From positions 1 to 64,000 of the forward strand of contig NZ_JBILQK010000007.1 of the NCBI RefSeq assembly GCF_044373315.1: 64,000 nucleotides of DNA. The letters run 5' to 3'. The stretch is from JACDQM01 sp044373315. Lineage in GTDB: Bacteria > Pseudomonadota > Gammaproteobacteria > Burkholderiales > Burkholderiaceae_C. Shown piece after piece: positions 1 through 8,116 of this stretch (position 1 is the stretch's first letter; each line of letters starts with the position of its first letter). The position numbers and the translations under genes are program-made. Below the pieces are notes generated by a model. It ran no database searches. It had not been told where the DNA came from and was given only the letters and a program-made list of their open reading frames with translations.

Positions 1-117
1 GCTCCACGCTTCCTCCCCACATTCGGTCGCCCTCGTGCAGTTGCGCTTCGCTTCGTTCGCTGTGATCAACTTACGGCGGGACTTGCACCCGCAAGAGTGC
101 GCTCATGCTGAGCGCAC
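1..117 (-). mobile_element. possible 5' end of a group II intron, running off the left edge
   Basis: Read on the minus strand from 117 leftwards, the sequence opens with GTGCG, which fits the group II intron 5' consensus (GUGYG). It immediately forms a perfect 7-bp hairpin (97-103 with 111-117). A second short hairpin-like segment around 78-92 has the form GCGGG-TGCAAGT-CCCGC. The opening follows a tRNA terminator by only a few bases, which is where group IIC introns are known to insert. No maturase is visible because the element would continue outside the window. The similarity to intron 5' ends is from memory, not a search. An alternative is ordinary intergenic sequence. An open frame on the plus strand (2-121) has no start and is probably fortuitous. 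Confidence 0.4.
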
Positions 118-122
118 ATGAA

Positions 123-154
123 AAAAGCCCAGAGGCTTGCGCCTCTGGGCTTTT
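123..154 (-). terminator. intrinsic terminator of tRNA-His
   Basis: A perfect 14-bp inverted repeat (123-136 with 141-154) encloses a 4-nt loop that reads GCAA on the minus strand, a GNRA-type tetraloop. The stem ends in a run of T on the minus strand, continuing past it as TTTTTT. It lies 14 bases after the 3' end of tRNA-His. The A/T runs on both sides would let it act in both directions. Confidence 0.85.
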
Positions 155-167
155 GATCAATGTTTTT

Positions 168-244
168 TGGGGTGGCTGATGGGACTCGAACCCACGACAA
201 CAGGAATCACAATCCTGGACTCTACCAACTGAGCTACAACCACC
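168..244 (-). tRNA. tRNA-His (GTG anticodon)
   Basis: The minus strand folds into a full cloverleaf. The 7-bp acceptor stem carries the extra 5' G (G-1) opposite C73 that is diagnostic of bacterial tRNA-His. The D arm contains TAGCTCAGTTGGTAGAG, the anticodon loop is TTGTGAT, and the T arm contains GGGTTCGAGTCCC. The CCA end is encoded (168-170). The length is 77 nt, the same as E. coli tRNA-His. Confidence 0.97.
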
Positions 245-310
245 GCAGAGCCATAGATTATAGACAGGATTTTTAGCAGGCGCTACAGAAATTCAACGCC
301 GCCTGAAAAA

Positions 311-2218
311 TCATTGGGTAACGGCCGACGCCGCCACGCCGACCTTGATAACGGCCTTGTGCCGCGCCTTCAGCGCCTCATAGTAAGCTTGTGACTCGGC
401 CGACGTCCAAGCCTGCGCATACTGCACAGCAGCGCGCTTGGCATCAATGATCGCAGGGTCGCGCGGCATCAGCTTGCTGATGCGGGCGACCACGTAGCCA
501 CCTTCATCACTCTTTGCACCAACGTACGCCGGCAGCTTAGAGGCGTCCGCACTCAGGATCGCCTTCACCACCGTGGGGGAAAGTCCGCCAAGCGCTGCGC
601 GCGACACGACCAGGGAAGCGCTCAACCCATCACCTGAGTCGGAGGTCTTGAGGGCCTCCAAACGTTCCTGACCCTTCTTGATGGCCATCTCACCGGCGAG
701 CTTCTGAATCAGTTGAGCGCGCACCTGGGCTTGCACATCCGCCAACTCAGGCAGGCGCGCTGGCATGTGTTTGATGACTCGAGCCGCCACCAACTGATTC
801 GCACCCACCTCGACCGCTTCGGTGTTGCGCTTGTTGCGAACAGACTCTTCGCTGAACACCAATTCAAGAAGCTTGGGCGAAGCCAGTGCACCACTGATGC
901 CCGGCGCCGGCTGGCGCTGGACGCTAGCCGTTTGAACCTTCAGCTTGGCCAGGTCTGCGGCTGGCTTGAGGCTGTCAGATTGCTCGTAGACGGTATTGCT
1001 GAACTGCTCGGCAAGCTCGGTATAGCGCTTCTGGGCCAGTTGCCGGCGCACTTCCTGCTCGATCTGCGGCCGCACACTCTCAAAGGTCTTGCGTTCGCCA
1101 CCGCGCACGCCAGTGACCTGGATCACGTGGTATCCGAAATCAGACTCGACCACGTTGCTGATCTCACCTGCCTTCAGCGCGAAGGCAGCGTCTTCGAAGG
1201 GCTTCACCATCGCACCGCGGGCAAAGAAATCCAGATCGCCACCGTTGGCAGCCGAGCCTTCATCCTGCGAATGCTGGCGAGCCAACTCGGCAAAGCCGGC
1301 CGGGCTCTTCCGCGCCTGTATCAACAGTTCTTCAGCCTTGGCACGCGCCTTTGCACGAGCATCAGCAGAGCTGTCCTTCTCTGCCTTGATCAGAATGTGG
1401 CTTGCACGGCGCTCCTCGGCAACCGTGTAGCGCGACTCGTTCTCGCTATAGTACTTGCGGAGCTCTTCTTCGCCCATCTTGATGTCGCCTAGCAGCGCAT
1501 CCAGATTCAACTGCACATATTCAATCTCAGCCGATTCGGGCAGTTGGAAGCGAGCAGAATTGGCTGGCACCTTGTAGAAGGCTTCCAGATCAGCCTGACT
1601 CGGGTTGATCTGAGCCAGATAGTCCCTCGGATCGAAGCGCTGCAGCTGCAATTCACGACGCTGCAGGAGCGCATCAAAGGCCACGCCTGAAACCGCTTCG
1701 ACCGACAGCGCAGATTCGCTCACGCCAGCCATCACCTGACGGAGCGTCAGGTCCTGACGCAAGCGGCGCACAAACATTTCCGAACTCATGCCCTGAGCGG
1801 TCAGCAAAGCCTTGTTCACCGTGCCGTCCGGATTGCGCAGGAAGGCGAACTCCGGATCAGCCCTGAACAGGGCCTGGAGACGCTCATCGCTCACCACCAG
1901 GTGCTGCTTGACGGCTGTGGTCTGCATCACACGCTCACGCAGCAGCCCTTCGAGCGACTCACGCTTGACCTCCGGCGTGTCAAACTGCTTGAGATCGGCG
2001 GTCGGCATTTGGGCCCGCATGCGATCGACCTGCTCACGATGCACCGCGTCCCATTCGGCCTGAGTGATCTTCTGCCCATCAACACTGGCAACACTGGTCT
2101 TGCCTTCAGCCATGAAGCTGCTGTACCCCTCAACGCCAACCAGCACGAAGGCCGGCAGCACCAGGAGCAACAAGACGATCATGAAAAGTCGGTTGTGCTT
2201 GCGAACGAATTCAAACAT
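311..2218 (-). CDS. ppiD: PpiD-like periplasmic chaperone / peptidyl-prolyl isomerase
   Basis: Membrane-anchored periplasmic folding factor that meets outer-membrane and secreted proteins as they leave the Sec translocon. The protein starts MFEFVRKHNR, has one transmembrane segment at about residues 11-31, a SurA_N-like chaperone region, and one parvulin (PPIC) domain at about 267-360 with RRASHILIK and the GGDLDFF block. At 635 residues it is the usual length. A longer in-frame start at 2314 is possible but would put 32 non-homologous residues before the membrane anchor. The start at 2218 has an AGAGG ribosome site. A small dyad (2234-2247, GGCGGT-ac-ACCGCC) lies in the leader. hupB lies upstream, as in E. 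coli, but here a tRNA gene sits in between. Confidence 0.93.
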   Translation of the reverse strand: MFEFVRKHNRLFMIVLLLLVLPAFVLVGVEGYSSFMAEGKTSVASVDGQKITQAEWDAVHREQVDRMRAQMPTADLKQFDTPEVKRESLEGLLRERVMQTTAVKQHLVVSDERLQALFRADPEFAFLRNPDGTVNKALLTAQGMSSEMFVRRLRQDLTLRQVMAGVSESALSVEAVSGVAFDALLQRRELQLQRFDPRDYLAQINPSQADLEAFYKVPANSARFQLPESAEIEYVQLNLDALLGDIKMGEEELRKYYSENESRYTVAEERRASHILIKAEKDSSADARAKARAKAEELLIQARKSPAGFAELARQHSQDEGSAANGGDLDFFARGAMVKPFEDAAFALKAGEISNVVESDFGYHVIQVTGVRGGERKTFESVRPQIEQEVRRQLAQKRYTELAEQFSNTVYEQSDSLKPAADLAKLKVQTASVQRQPAPGISGALASPKLLELVFSEESVRNKRNTEAVEVGANQLVAARVIKHMPARLPELADVQAQVRAQLIQKLAGEMAIKKGQERLEALKTSDSGDGLSASLVVSRAALGGLSPTVVKAILSADASKLPAYVGAKSDEGGYVVARISKLMPRDPAIIDAKRAAVQYAQAWTSAESQAYYEALKARHKAVIKVGVAASAVTQ

Positions 2219-2312
2219 GAATAACCTCTGACAGGCGGTACACCGCCGGGCGGCTCTGAGCCAAGCGCGCCAACCAAACAGGCTGTGCGCCAAGCGCAGT
2301 TGCAAACAAGAC

Positions 2313-2336
2313 AAAGGCGAACCGGGGTTCGCCTTT
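2313..2336 (-). terminator. hairpin terminator after tRNA-Val
   Basis: A perfect 10-bp stem (2313-2322 with 2327-2336) with a 4-nt loop lies between tRNA-Val and ppiD. The T-run after the stem is poor on either strand, so its strength is uncertain. Its position suits termination of the tRNA transcript. Confidence 0.55.
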
Positions 2337-2395
2337 GCTCTGGCTCATTGTAGCCAAAGGCTGGGTGCCGCCTCGCGACAGGACCAAGCCAAAAC

Positions 2396-2471
2396 TGGTG
2401 GGTGCTAACGGGCTCGAACCGCTGACCTACTCCGTGTAAGGGAGCCGCTCTACCAACTGAGCTAAGCACCC
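2396..2471 (-). tRNA. tRNA-Val (TAC anticodon)
   Basis: The minus strand gives a complete cloverleaf of 76 nt. The acceptor stem GGGTGCT pairs with AGCACCC, the D arm is TAGCTCAGTTGGTAGAG, the anticodon loop CTTACAC reads GUA/GUG-type valine codons, and the T arm is GCGGTTCGAGCCCGT. The CCA end is encoded (2396-2398). It lies 16 bases downstream of hupB and may be co-transcribed with it. Confidence 0.97.
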
Positions 2472-2487
2472 GGATAAACCGGGGAAA

Positions 2488-2760
2488 TCAGTTCACTGCG
2501 TCCTTCAAAGCCTTGCCTGGCTTGAACTTGGGCACCTTTGCCGACTTGATCTTGATCGTATCGCCCGTGCGGGGGTTGCGGCCGCTGCGTGCTGCCCGCT
2601 TGGTGACGCTGAAGGTACCAAAACCCACCAGCGACACTGTGCCGTTCTTCTTGAGCGTGGTCTTCACACCACCCACCAGGGCCTCCAAAGCGCGGCCGGC
2701 CGCCGCCTTGGAGATGTCAGCCTGCTTGGCGATGTGCTCGATCAGTTCGGACTTGTTCAC
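2488..2760 (-). CDS. hupB: DNA-binding protein HU
   Basis: Nucleoid-associated protein that bends DNA as a dimer. The 90-residue product shows the whole HU fold: MNKSELIEHIAKQA, GGVKTTLKKNG and VGFGTFSV, then the DNA-binding arm with RAARSGRNPRTG and the C-terminal KVPKFKPGKALKDAV. The chosen start is a GTG at 2760, because NKSELI is where the family begins and a GGGAG ribosome site lies 8 bases upstream. The frame is open further upstream, but that sequence is not HU-like. The gene is followed by tRNA-Val and ppiD. Confidence 0.96.
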   Translation of the reverse strand: MNKSELIEHIAKQADISKAAAGRALEALVGGVKTTLKKNGTVSLVGFGTFSVTKRAARSGRNPRTGDTIKIKSAKVPKFKPGKALKDAVN

Positions 2761-2966
2761 AAAATACTCCCTGACATGAATGCAAGATGCCGCTCGGGCC
2801 GAAGTGCGGGAATTCGTCCCGGGTAGACCAGTGGCGCAAGCCAAGGTAGACACCGCGGGGATCGGATTCTAGATGCAATCCTGCCGTGCTCTGGGACAGG
2901 AAAAATCCTGATACATCTCGCCGGCAAATAGGGTCGCGACGCGCTCGGGACTGGCTGCCCTCTGAG

Positions 2967-3533
2967 CTACTTGGCGCGCGCCTTGATTTCCGGCACGGCC
3001 TTCTGCAGGTAGTAGACCATCGACCAGATCGTCAGGATGACTGCGGCAAAGATCAGCCAGGAGCCCCAAAGGCGGGTCGAGACAAAGCCAAACAGTTGAC
3101 CATCAAACAGCAGGAACGGGATGGCGACCATCTGGACGGTTGTCTTGAGCTTTCCAACCATATGAACCGCAACACTGCGCGAGGCACCGATCTGGGCCAT
3201 CCACTCACGAAGGGCAGAAATGGTGATTTCCCGCCCGATGATGACCAGCGCCACCAGTGCATTTACCCGCCCAAGTTCAAGCAAGACCAGTAGGGACGCA
3301 CAAACCAGGATCTTGTCCGCCACCGGATCAAGAAAGGCACCGAAGGCCGATGTCTGATTGAGCTTGCGAGCGAGGTAGCCGTCCAACCAATCGGTCAGTG
3401 CAACAACGATAAAGAGCACAGTCGCGAATAGGTTCTGATGGGCCGGCGCCAGATCCAGGTAGAACACCCCGACGATCAATGGAATCGCCACGATGCGGGC
3501 CCAGGTGAACAGTGTTGGCAGCGTGAAGAACAT
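2967..3533 (-). CDS. pgsA: phosphatidylglycerophosphate synthase
   Basis: CDP-diacylglycerol--glycerol-3-phosphate 3-phosphatidyltransferase, the committed step to phosphatidylglycerol in the inner membrane. The CDP-alcohol phosphotransferase signature is seen as DWLDGYLAR followed by GAFLDPVADK. The 188-residue length and several hydrophobic segments fit the family. It lies in the same direction as uvrC, as in E. coli and many proteobacteria, but with an extra lipoprotein gene between the two. Confidence 0.95.
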   Translation of the reverse strand: MFFTLPTLFTWARIVAIPLIVGVFYLDLAPAHQNLFATVLFIVVALTDWLDGYLARKLNQTSAFGAFLDPVADKILVCASLLVLLELGRVNALVALVIIGREITISALREWMAQIGASRSVAVHMVGKLKTTVQMVAIPFLLFDGQLFGFVSTRLWGSWLIFAAVILTIWSMVYYLQKAVPEIKARAK

Positions 3534-3608
3534 CCGGGCATTGTGCCCAAATCCGCAGCACCGGCTGCATTGCTTGCGTGCCGGTGTCGTCTATTTGCCG
3601 AGGTCAGC

Positions 3609-4172
3609 TTAAAGGTCTAGCGTCATCGGCTTGAAGAGACGCTGATCGTTGAACAGAAAGGTCTCGCTGAATTTCCACGGCCGAGGCATGGCAGTGACAT
3701 CACCAAACGGTGCCGCACGCCGCACCGCCGCGATAGCCAGGTCCAAGGTATCGAGGGCCTGTCCAGGCTTGCGAAGCACACCGATCTTCTTGATGCTGCC
3801 GTCGGCATTGAGCTCCACTTCAAGCACTGGAATCGCCAGCAACACCTGCGGCACCTCACCGGTGTAGACGCGGCCTGGATTGGCGGCAATCAAGCGCTGA
3901 GCAGCCTGCAGCCGCAACTCCGTCGCATTGCGAATTGGCTTGGGTGGCCCCAGCCTGGCATCAGCGGCGGGACGAGCAGGTTCGTTCGGCTTCGGCAGCG
4001 CTGGGCGAACGGCGCTTGTGCGGTCCGCAGCGCTTGCATCAGGCGTCTGCGCCGGCGGTGGAGCCGGCGGCAGGGAGCAGCCGGTAAGGCCCGCCATCAA
4101 CCCCAGACTCAACCACGCAGCAAGGCGCCACCGGCCGGGCGAAGCAGCCGTCTGTCTTTCAATGCAGGACAC
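3609..4172 (-). CDS. putative lipoprotein with a TonB-C-like domain, coupled to uvrC
   Basis: Function unknown. The 187-residue product has a signal sequence with a lipobox (LTGC, Cys at about 32), a Pro/Ala-rich linker, and a C-terminal half that resembles the TonB C-terminal or AMIN-like fold (VEVELNADGSIKKIGVLR, then AVRRAAPFGD). I chose the GTG at 4172. It overlaps the last 14 bases of uvrC, has a strong GAGGAG ribosome site 7-8 bases upstream inside uvrC, and leaves a normal signal peptide. Longer in-frame starts would lie deep inside uvrC. The overlap suggests translational coupling. The link between a DNA-repair gene and a surface lipoprotein is probably operon convenience. Confidence 0.75.
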   Translation of the reverse strand: MSCIERQTAASPGRWRLAAWLSLGLMAGLTGCSLPPAPPPAQTPDASAADRTSAVRPALPKPNEPARPAADARLGPPKPIRNATELRLQAAQRLIAANPGRVYTGEVPQVLLAIPVLEVELNADGSIKKIGVLRKPGQALDTLDLAIAAVRRAAPFGDVTAMPRPWKFSETFLFNDQRLFKPMTLDL

Positions 4173-6210
4173 GATAGATCTCCTCAGCCAGTTCTCTTGA
4201 AATACCTTTGACGCTGCACAGTTCGTCGACGCTAGCGGAAGCCACGCCGCGCACACCTCCAAAGCGTTGCAGCAGCTGCGCTCGTTTCTTTGGTCCCACA
4301 CCCGGCACCTCTTCGAGCTTGGACCCACCTGTACGGACTGCGGCCCGCTTCGCCCGCATGCCTGTGATCGCGAATCGATGCGCCTCATCACGAATCTGAG
4401 CCACAAGCATCAATGCTGCCGAATCGCGCCCAAGATAGACCTTCTCGCGTCCATCGGCAAAAACCAGCTCTTCCAGGCCGACCTTGCGCCCCTCGCCCTT
4501 CTCGACACCGACGATCAGACCCAGGTCCAAGCCCAACTCCTCAAAGACACTTTTGGCCATGGAGACCTGCCCCTTGCCCCCGTCCACCAGCACCAGGTCG
4601 GGCATGCGCCCTGTGCCCAAAGTGGCGGCCTCGGCCAGTTTGCTGTAGCGCCGCGTAAGCACCTGCCGCATCGCGGCGTAGTCATCACCACCAACGATGC
4701 CTTCGATGTTGTAGCGCCGGTACTGGCTGCTTTGCATCTGATGCGCCTCGAAAACCACGCACGATGCCATCGTCGCCTCGCCGGCGGTATGGCTGATGTC
4801 GAAACACTCGATACGAAACTTGTCGAGCTCGGCCGCGCTGAGATCCAGCGCTTCCACCAGGGCGCGCGTGCGCGCCTGCTGCGAACCTTCCTCGGACAAG
4901 AGCCTGGCCAGCGCCAACTCCGCACCCTTGATGCACATCTCCTGCCAGATGCGACGCTGGCCACGAGGCTGGGCCTGCACCGTCACCTTGCCCCCAGCCT
5001 GGGCGCTGAGCGCCTCGGCCAGCCCCTCACCCACAGCATCGCTGACCACGATCAGGGACGGCAGCTGCGAGTCCAGGTAGTGCTGCGCCATGAAGGCCTC
5101 CAGCACCTGCTGCTCAATCGACACCGGCAAGGCCACGGTCTCGCCATCACCGTCGTCATCCGGCAACTGCACGGCAGCCGCATCTTCGACATGCTTGGGG
5201 AAGTAGGCGCGATCGCCCAGATGGCGACCGCCACGGACCATGGCGAGGTTGACACATGCACGCCCGCCCTTCACCCTCACCGCCAGAACATCAACATCGC
5301 GATCTCGCCCGGTCGCGCTGCTTTCATCGACAGCCTGCTGCTGAAGCACCTTAGACAGGGCCTGAATCTGGTTGCGAACCTCGGCCGCCAGTTCGTACTG
5401 GTAGGCCTCGGCATAGGCCATCATCTGCGCCTGCAGGCCTGCCATCACCTCATCCGTTTCACCAAGCAGGAAGCGCTCTGCATTGCTGACGTCGCGGCGG
5501 TATTCCTCGGTCTGCCCCTCGGGCACGCAAGGCCCGGAGCAGCGACGGATCTGATACAGCAAGCAAGGTCGGCTGCGGTTGTTGAACACCGTGTCCTCGC
5601 AGGTGCGCAGCCTGAAAACTTTTTGAATCAGCTGGATCGACTCCTTGACCGCCCAGCCACTGGGAAACGGCCCGAAGTAGCGATGCCGCTTGTCGACTGC
5701 GCCGCGGTAGTAGCTGACACGCGGCCAGGCGTGGCCCGACAGGCGCAGGTACGGATAGCTTTTGTCGTCCCGGAACAGGATGTTGAACTTGGGGTTCAGC
5801 GCCTTGATCAGGTTGTTTTCCAGCAGCAGCGCCTCGGCCTCGGTGCGCACCACCGTGGTCTCCAGACGCGCGATGCGGGCCACCATCATCCCGATGCGGG
5901 TGCCGCCATGGTCCTTCTGGAAATAGCTGGAGACCCGTTTCTTCAGGCTTTTCGCCTTGCCGACGTAGAGCACATGATCCTGCGCGTCGAAATAGCGATA
6001 GACGCCCGGCAGACCGGGCAATGCCGCCACCTCGGCCAACACCGCCTCGCGACGGGCCAGCGCGATCTGCTCGACCTCGGCCACCCGCTGGCGTTCTGCC
6101 GCCTCGCTGGCCGCACGCTCGGCCGCCCATTCGGCCTCCTTTTGAGCGCCCACTGCGGCGGCATCGCCCGCGAGCGCGGGCGCCGAATTGGACGAATCAG
6201 CTTCATGCAT
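4159..6210 (-). CDS. uvrC: excinuclease ABC subunit C
   Basis: Makes both incisions in nucleotide excision repair with UvrA and UvrB. It contains the N-terminal GIY-YIG nuclease (GVYRYFDAQDHVLYVGKAK, about 65-145), a cysteine-rich piece (CLLYQIRRCSGPC), a UVR motif for UvrB binding (about 270-300), the RNase-H-like second nuclease (FDISHTAGE and DLVLVDGGKGQ), and a C-terminal double helix-hairpin-helix (LEEVPGVGPKKRAQLL). At 683 residues it carries an Ala/Glu-rich N-terminal extension of about 55 residues relative to E. coli. The start at 6210 has no ribosome site, but a CACAAT -10-like box lies 8 bases upstream. Upstream in-frame starts would overlap the divergent earP. Confidence 0.96.
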   Translation of the reverse strand: MHEADSSNSAPALAGDAAAVGAQKEAEWAAERAASEAAERQRVAEVEQIALARREAVLAEVAALPGLPGVYRYFDAQDHVLYVGKAKSLKKRVSSYFQKDHGGTRIGMMVARIARLETTVVRTEAEALLLENNLIKALNPKFNILFRDDKSYPYLRLSGHAWPRVSYYRGAVDKRHRYFGPFPSGWAVKESIQLIQKVFRLRTCEDTVFNNRSRPCLLYQIRRCSGPCVPEGQTEEYRRDVSNAERFLLGETDEVMAGLQAQMMAYAEAYQYELAAEVRNQIQALSKVLQQQAVDESSATGRDRDVDVLAVRVKGGRACVNLAMVRGGRHLGDRAYFPKHVEDAAAVQLPDDDGDGETVALPVSIEQQVLEAFMAQHYLDSQLPSLIVVSDAVGEGLAEALSAQAGGKVTVQAQPRGQRRIWQEMCIKGAELALARLLSEEGSQQARTRALVEALDLSAAELDKFRIECFDISHTAGEATMASCVVFEAHQMQSSQYRRYNIEGIVGGDDYAAMRQVLTRRYSKLAEAATLGTGRMPDLVLVDGGKGQVSMAKSVFEELGLDLGLIVGVEKGEGRKVGLEELVFADGREKVYLGRDSAALMLVAQIRDEAHRFAITGMRAKRAAVRTGGSKLEEVPGVGPKKRAQLLQRFGGVRGVASASVDELCSVKGISRELAEEIYRVLH

Positions 6211-6218
6211 GGGGCGCG

Positions 6219-6245
6219 ATTGTGCCGCGTGCCCCGGTCGATAAT
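6219..6245. promoter_or_regulatory. back-to-back -10-like boxes for uvrC and earP
   Basis: GATAAT (6240-6245, plus strand) ends 5 bases before the earP ATG. CACAAT on the minus strand (6224-6219) ends 8 bases before the uvrC ATG. Neither gene has a Shine-Dalgarno site, and -35 matches are weak. If real, both mRNAs would have almost no leader. Confidence 0.35.
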
Positions 6246-6250
6246 GAGCC

Positions 6251-7309
6251 ATGGAACTGCGCTGGGACGTGTTTTGCCGGGTCATCGACAACTTTGGAGA
6301 CATCGGCGTCAGCTGGCGCTTGGCACGCAATCTGGCCTTGCGCGGCCAGCATGTCAGGCTGTGGATCGATGACGCTTCAGCGCTGCGGTGGATGGCGCCT
6401 GAGGGAATTCCTGCGCGGATTGAAGTGCTGGAGTGGCAACAGAGCGTTCATGCCAGCTCAGTTGGGGACGTGGTCATCGAGACCTTCGGCTGCGAGCTAC
6501 CCGAGGCCTTCATTGCCCGCATGGCTGCGAGGCAGCCCGCACCACGCTGGATCAACCTTGAGTACCTGAGCGCTGAGCCCTATGTCGAGCGAAGTCATGG
6601 CCTGACATCTCCTCAGTTCAGCGGCCCTGGCCAAGGCTTGAAGAAGCGTTTCTTCTATCCCGGCTTCACGGCCCGCACCGGCGGATTGCTTCGTGAGCCA
6701 GGGTTGCTGGCCAGCCAGGCGACGTTTGACCGCGAACACTGGTTGGCAGCGCAGGGCATTGAGGCGCAGCCTGGTGAGCGCCTCGTCAGCCTGTTCGCCT
6801 ACCCCAATCCCAGCCTGCCGCAGCTCCTCGAAAAGCTCGCCGCCACACCCACTCTCTTGCTGGCCTGCCCCGGCTCAGCGCAGGATGCCCTGCCCTCGCT
6901 GAAGCTGCCAGAGTTCATCCGCTGGCGGCCCCTGCCCTACCTGAGCCAAGACGACTACGACCACCTCTTGTGGGCGTGCGACCTGAACCTGGTTCGAGGC
7001 GAAGATTCCTTCGTCCGGGCCCAGTGGGCGGCACAGCCCATGGTCTGGCAGCTCTACCCGCAGTCAGATGGCGCACACGCCCACAAGCTCGACGCCTTCC
7101 TCGATCTGTGGCTCACCGGCACCGCACCTGAACTCGCAGGGCCGCTGCGGGGCCTTTGGAAGGCCTGGAATGGCCTGGGAAGCTGGGCCGACCTTACGCC
7201 GCCCGAGCTGCGCCGTATGCGGGCACATGCCAAATCCTGGCGGGACCGACTCACCCAGCAGGCTGATTTATGCGAGCAGCTGCTGGGCTTTGTCAGGGAA
7301 AACAGCTAA
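6251..7309 (+). CDS. earP: EF-P arginine rhamnosyltransferase EarP
   Basis: Transfers rhamnose from dTDP-rhamnose to Arg32 of elongation factor P, which activates EF-P for polyproline translation. The 352-residue protein has the family start WDVFCRVIDNFGDIGVSW with the two aspartates (D13, D17) that are catalytic or structural in characterised EarP proteins, then NLEYLSAEPY and the C-terminal nucleotide-sugar site LVRGEDSFVRAQWA (Glu at about 251). Its target gene efp follows directly on the same strand, and EF-P carries the required arginine. Confidence 0.95.
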   Translation: MELRWDVFCRVIDNFGDIGVSWRLARNLALRGQHVRLWIDDASALRWMAPEGIPARIEVLEWQQSVHASSVGDVVIETFGCELPEAFIARMAARQPAPRWINLEYLSAEPYVERSHGLTSPQFSGPGQGLKKRFFYPGFTARTGGLLREPGLLASQATFDREHWLAAQGIEAQPGERLVSLFAYPNPSLPQLLEKLAATPTLLLACPGSAQDALPSLKLPEFIRWRPLPYLSQDDYDHLLWACDLNLVRGEDSFVRAQWAAQPMVWQLYPQSDGAHAHKLDAFLDLWLTGTAPELAGPLRGLWKAWNGLGSWADLTPPELRRMRAHAKSWRDRLTQQADLCEQLLGFVRENS

Positions 7310-7480
7310 AATAGCCGGCTTTGCCGCGCCGAGGGGAAGTCAACAGGGATTTCGGGCGCGTGCCCGGACGGGTGTTTGACGCCGAACGACGCCAAGCTGC
7401 GAGTTTTGTGCCGAACTCTGGGGTTCACCTCTCACCGCCCGCCAACAGACACCTCTCCCGACACCTTTGACGGAACACCT

Positions 7481-8035
7481 ATGAAGATTGCTCAAGAAAT
7501 CCGCGCCGGCAACGTGATCATGCACGGCAAGGACCCGATGGTCGTGTTGAAGACCGAATACAGCCGCGGTGGCCGCAACGCAGCCACGGTCCGCATGAAG
7601 CTGAAGAGCCTGCTGAACAATTCGGGCACCGAAGTCGTCTTCAAGGCCGACGACAAGATGGACCAGATCATTCTGGAAAAGAAAGAGTGCACGTACACCT
7701 ACTTCGCTGACCCGATGTATGTGTTCATGGACACCGAGTACAACCAGTTCGAAGTCGAAGCCGAGAACATGGGCGACGCGCTGTCCTACCTGGAAGACTC
7801 CATGCCCGTGGAAGTGGTGTTCTATGACGGCAAGGCCATCTCGGTCGAACTGCCGACCTCCCTGGTGCGCGAAGTCACCTGGACCGAGCCGGCCGTCAAG
7901 GGCGACACCTCGGGCAAGGTGCTGAAGCCCGCCAAGATCTCCACAGGTTTTGAAATCCCCGTGCCCATCTTCGTGGCCCAGGGCGACAAGATCGAAATCG
8001 ACACCCGCACGCACGAGTACCGCAAGCGCGTCTGA
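7481..8035 (+). CDS. efp: elongation factor P, rhamnosylated type
   Basis: Relieves ribosomes stalled at consecutive prolines. The 184 residues span the three EF-P beta-barrel domains. The loop that enters the peptidyl-transferase centre reads YSRGGRNAATVR, which puts arginine at residue 32. E. coli has a lysine at the equivalent position. Arg32 is the EarP substrate, and earP is immediately upstream. The start at 7481 matches the family N terminus (MKIAQEIRAGN). The frame is open back to 7376, but that part has no EF-P character. The 171-base gap after earP holds no other gene. Confidence 0.98.
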   Translation: MKIAQEIRAGNVIMHGKDPMVVLKTEYSRGGRNAATVRMKLKSLLNNSGTEVVFKADDKMDQIILEKKECTYTYFADPMYVFMDTEYNQFEVEAENMGDALSYLEDSMPVEVVFYDGKAISVELPTSLVREVTWTEPAVKGDTSGKVLKPAKISTGFEIPVPIFVAQGDKIEIDTRTHEYRKRV

Positions 8036-8058
8036 GCTTGGCTTTCGGCTCAACCAAG

Positions 8059-8085
8059 AAAGGCAGCTTCAGCTGCCTTTTCTCA
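8059..8085 (+). terminator. efp intrinsic terminator
   Basis: A perfect 9-bp stem (8059-8067 with 8072-8080) with a TTCA loop is followed by TTTCTCATTT. It begins 23 bases after the efp stop. The AAA start of the stem means it could also act for the convergent gene that ends at 8117. Confidence 0.88.
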
Positions 8086-8116
8086 TTTCAGGACCGCTTG
8101 AGCGCCTGCTGCCGGA

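Noticed and set aside
2..121. Open frame on the plus strand at the left edge, ending at 121
   Set aside because: No start codon in the window, and it runs antisense to an apparently structured RNA-like region. Probably fortuitous.
2761..2966. Gene or RNA in the 206-base gap between hupB and pgsA
   Set aside because: No frame with family character and no stable structure seen; probably the hupB promoter region.
4267..6372. Long plus-strand open frame antisense to uvrC
   Set aside because: The minus strand is clearly uvrC over its whole length. High GC makes long antisense frames without family character.
7307..7312. TAAAAT at the earP stop as an efp promoter
   Set aside because: No -35 at 16-18 bases and the following 168-base leader has no visible function. 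Not enough to list.
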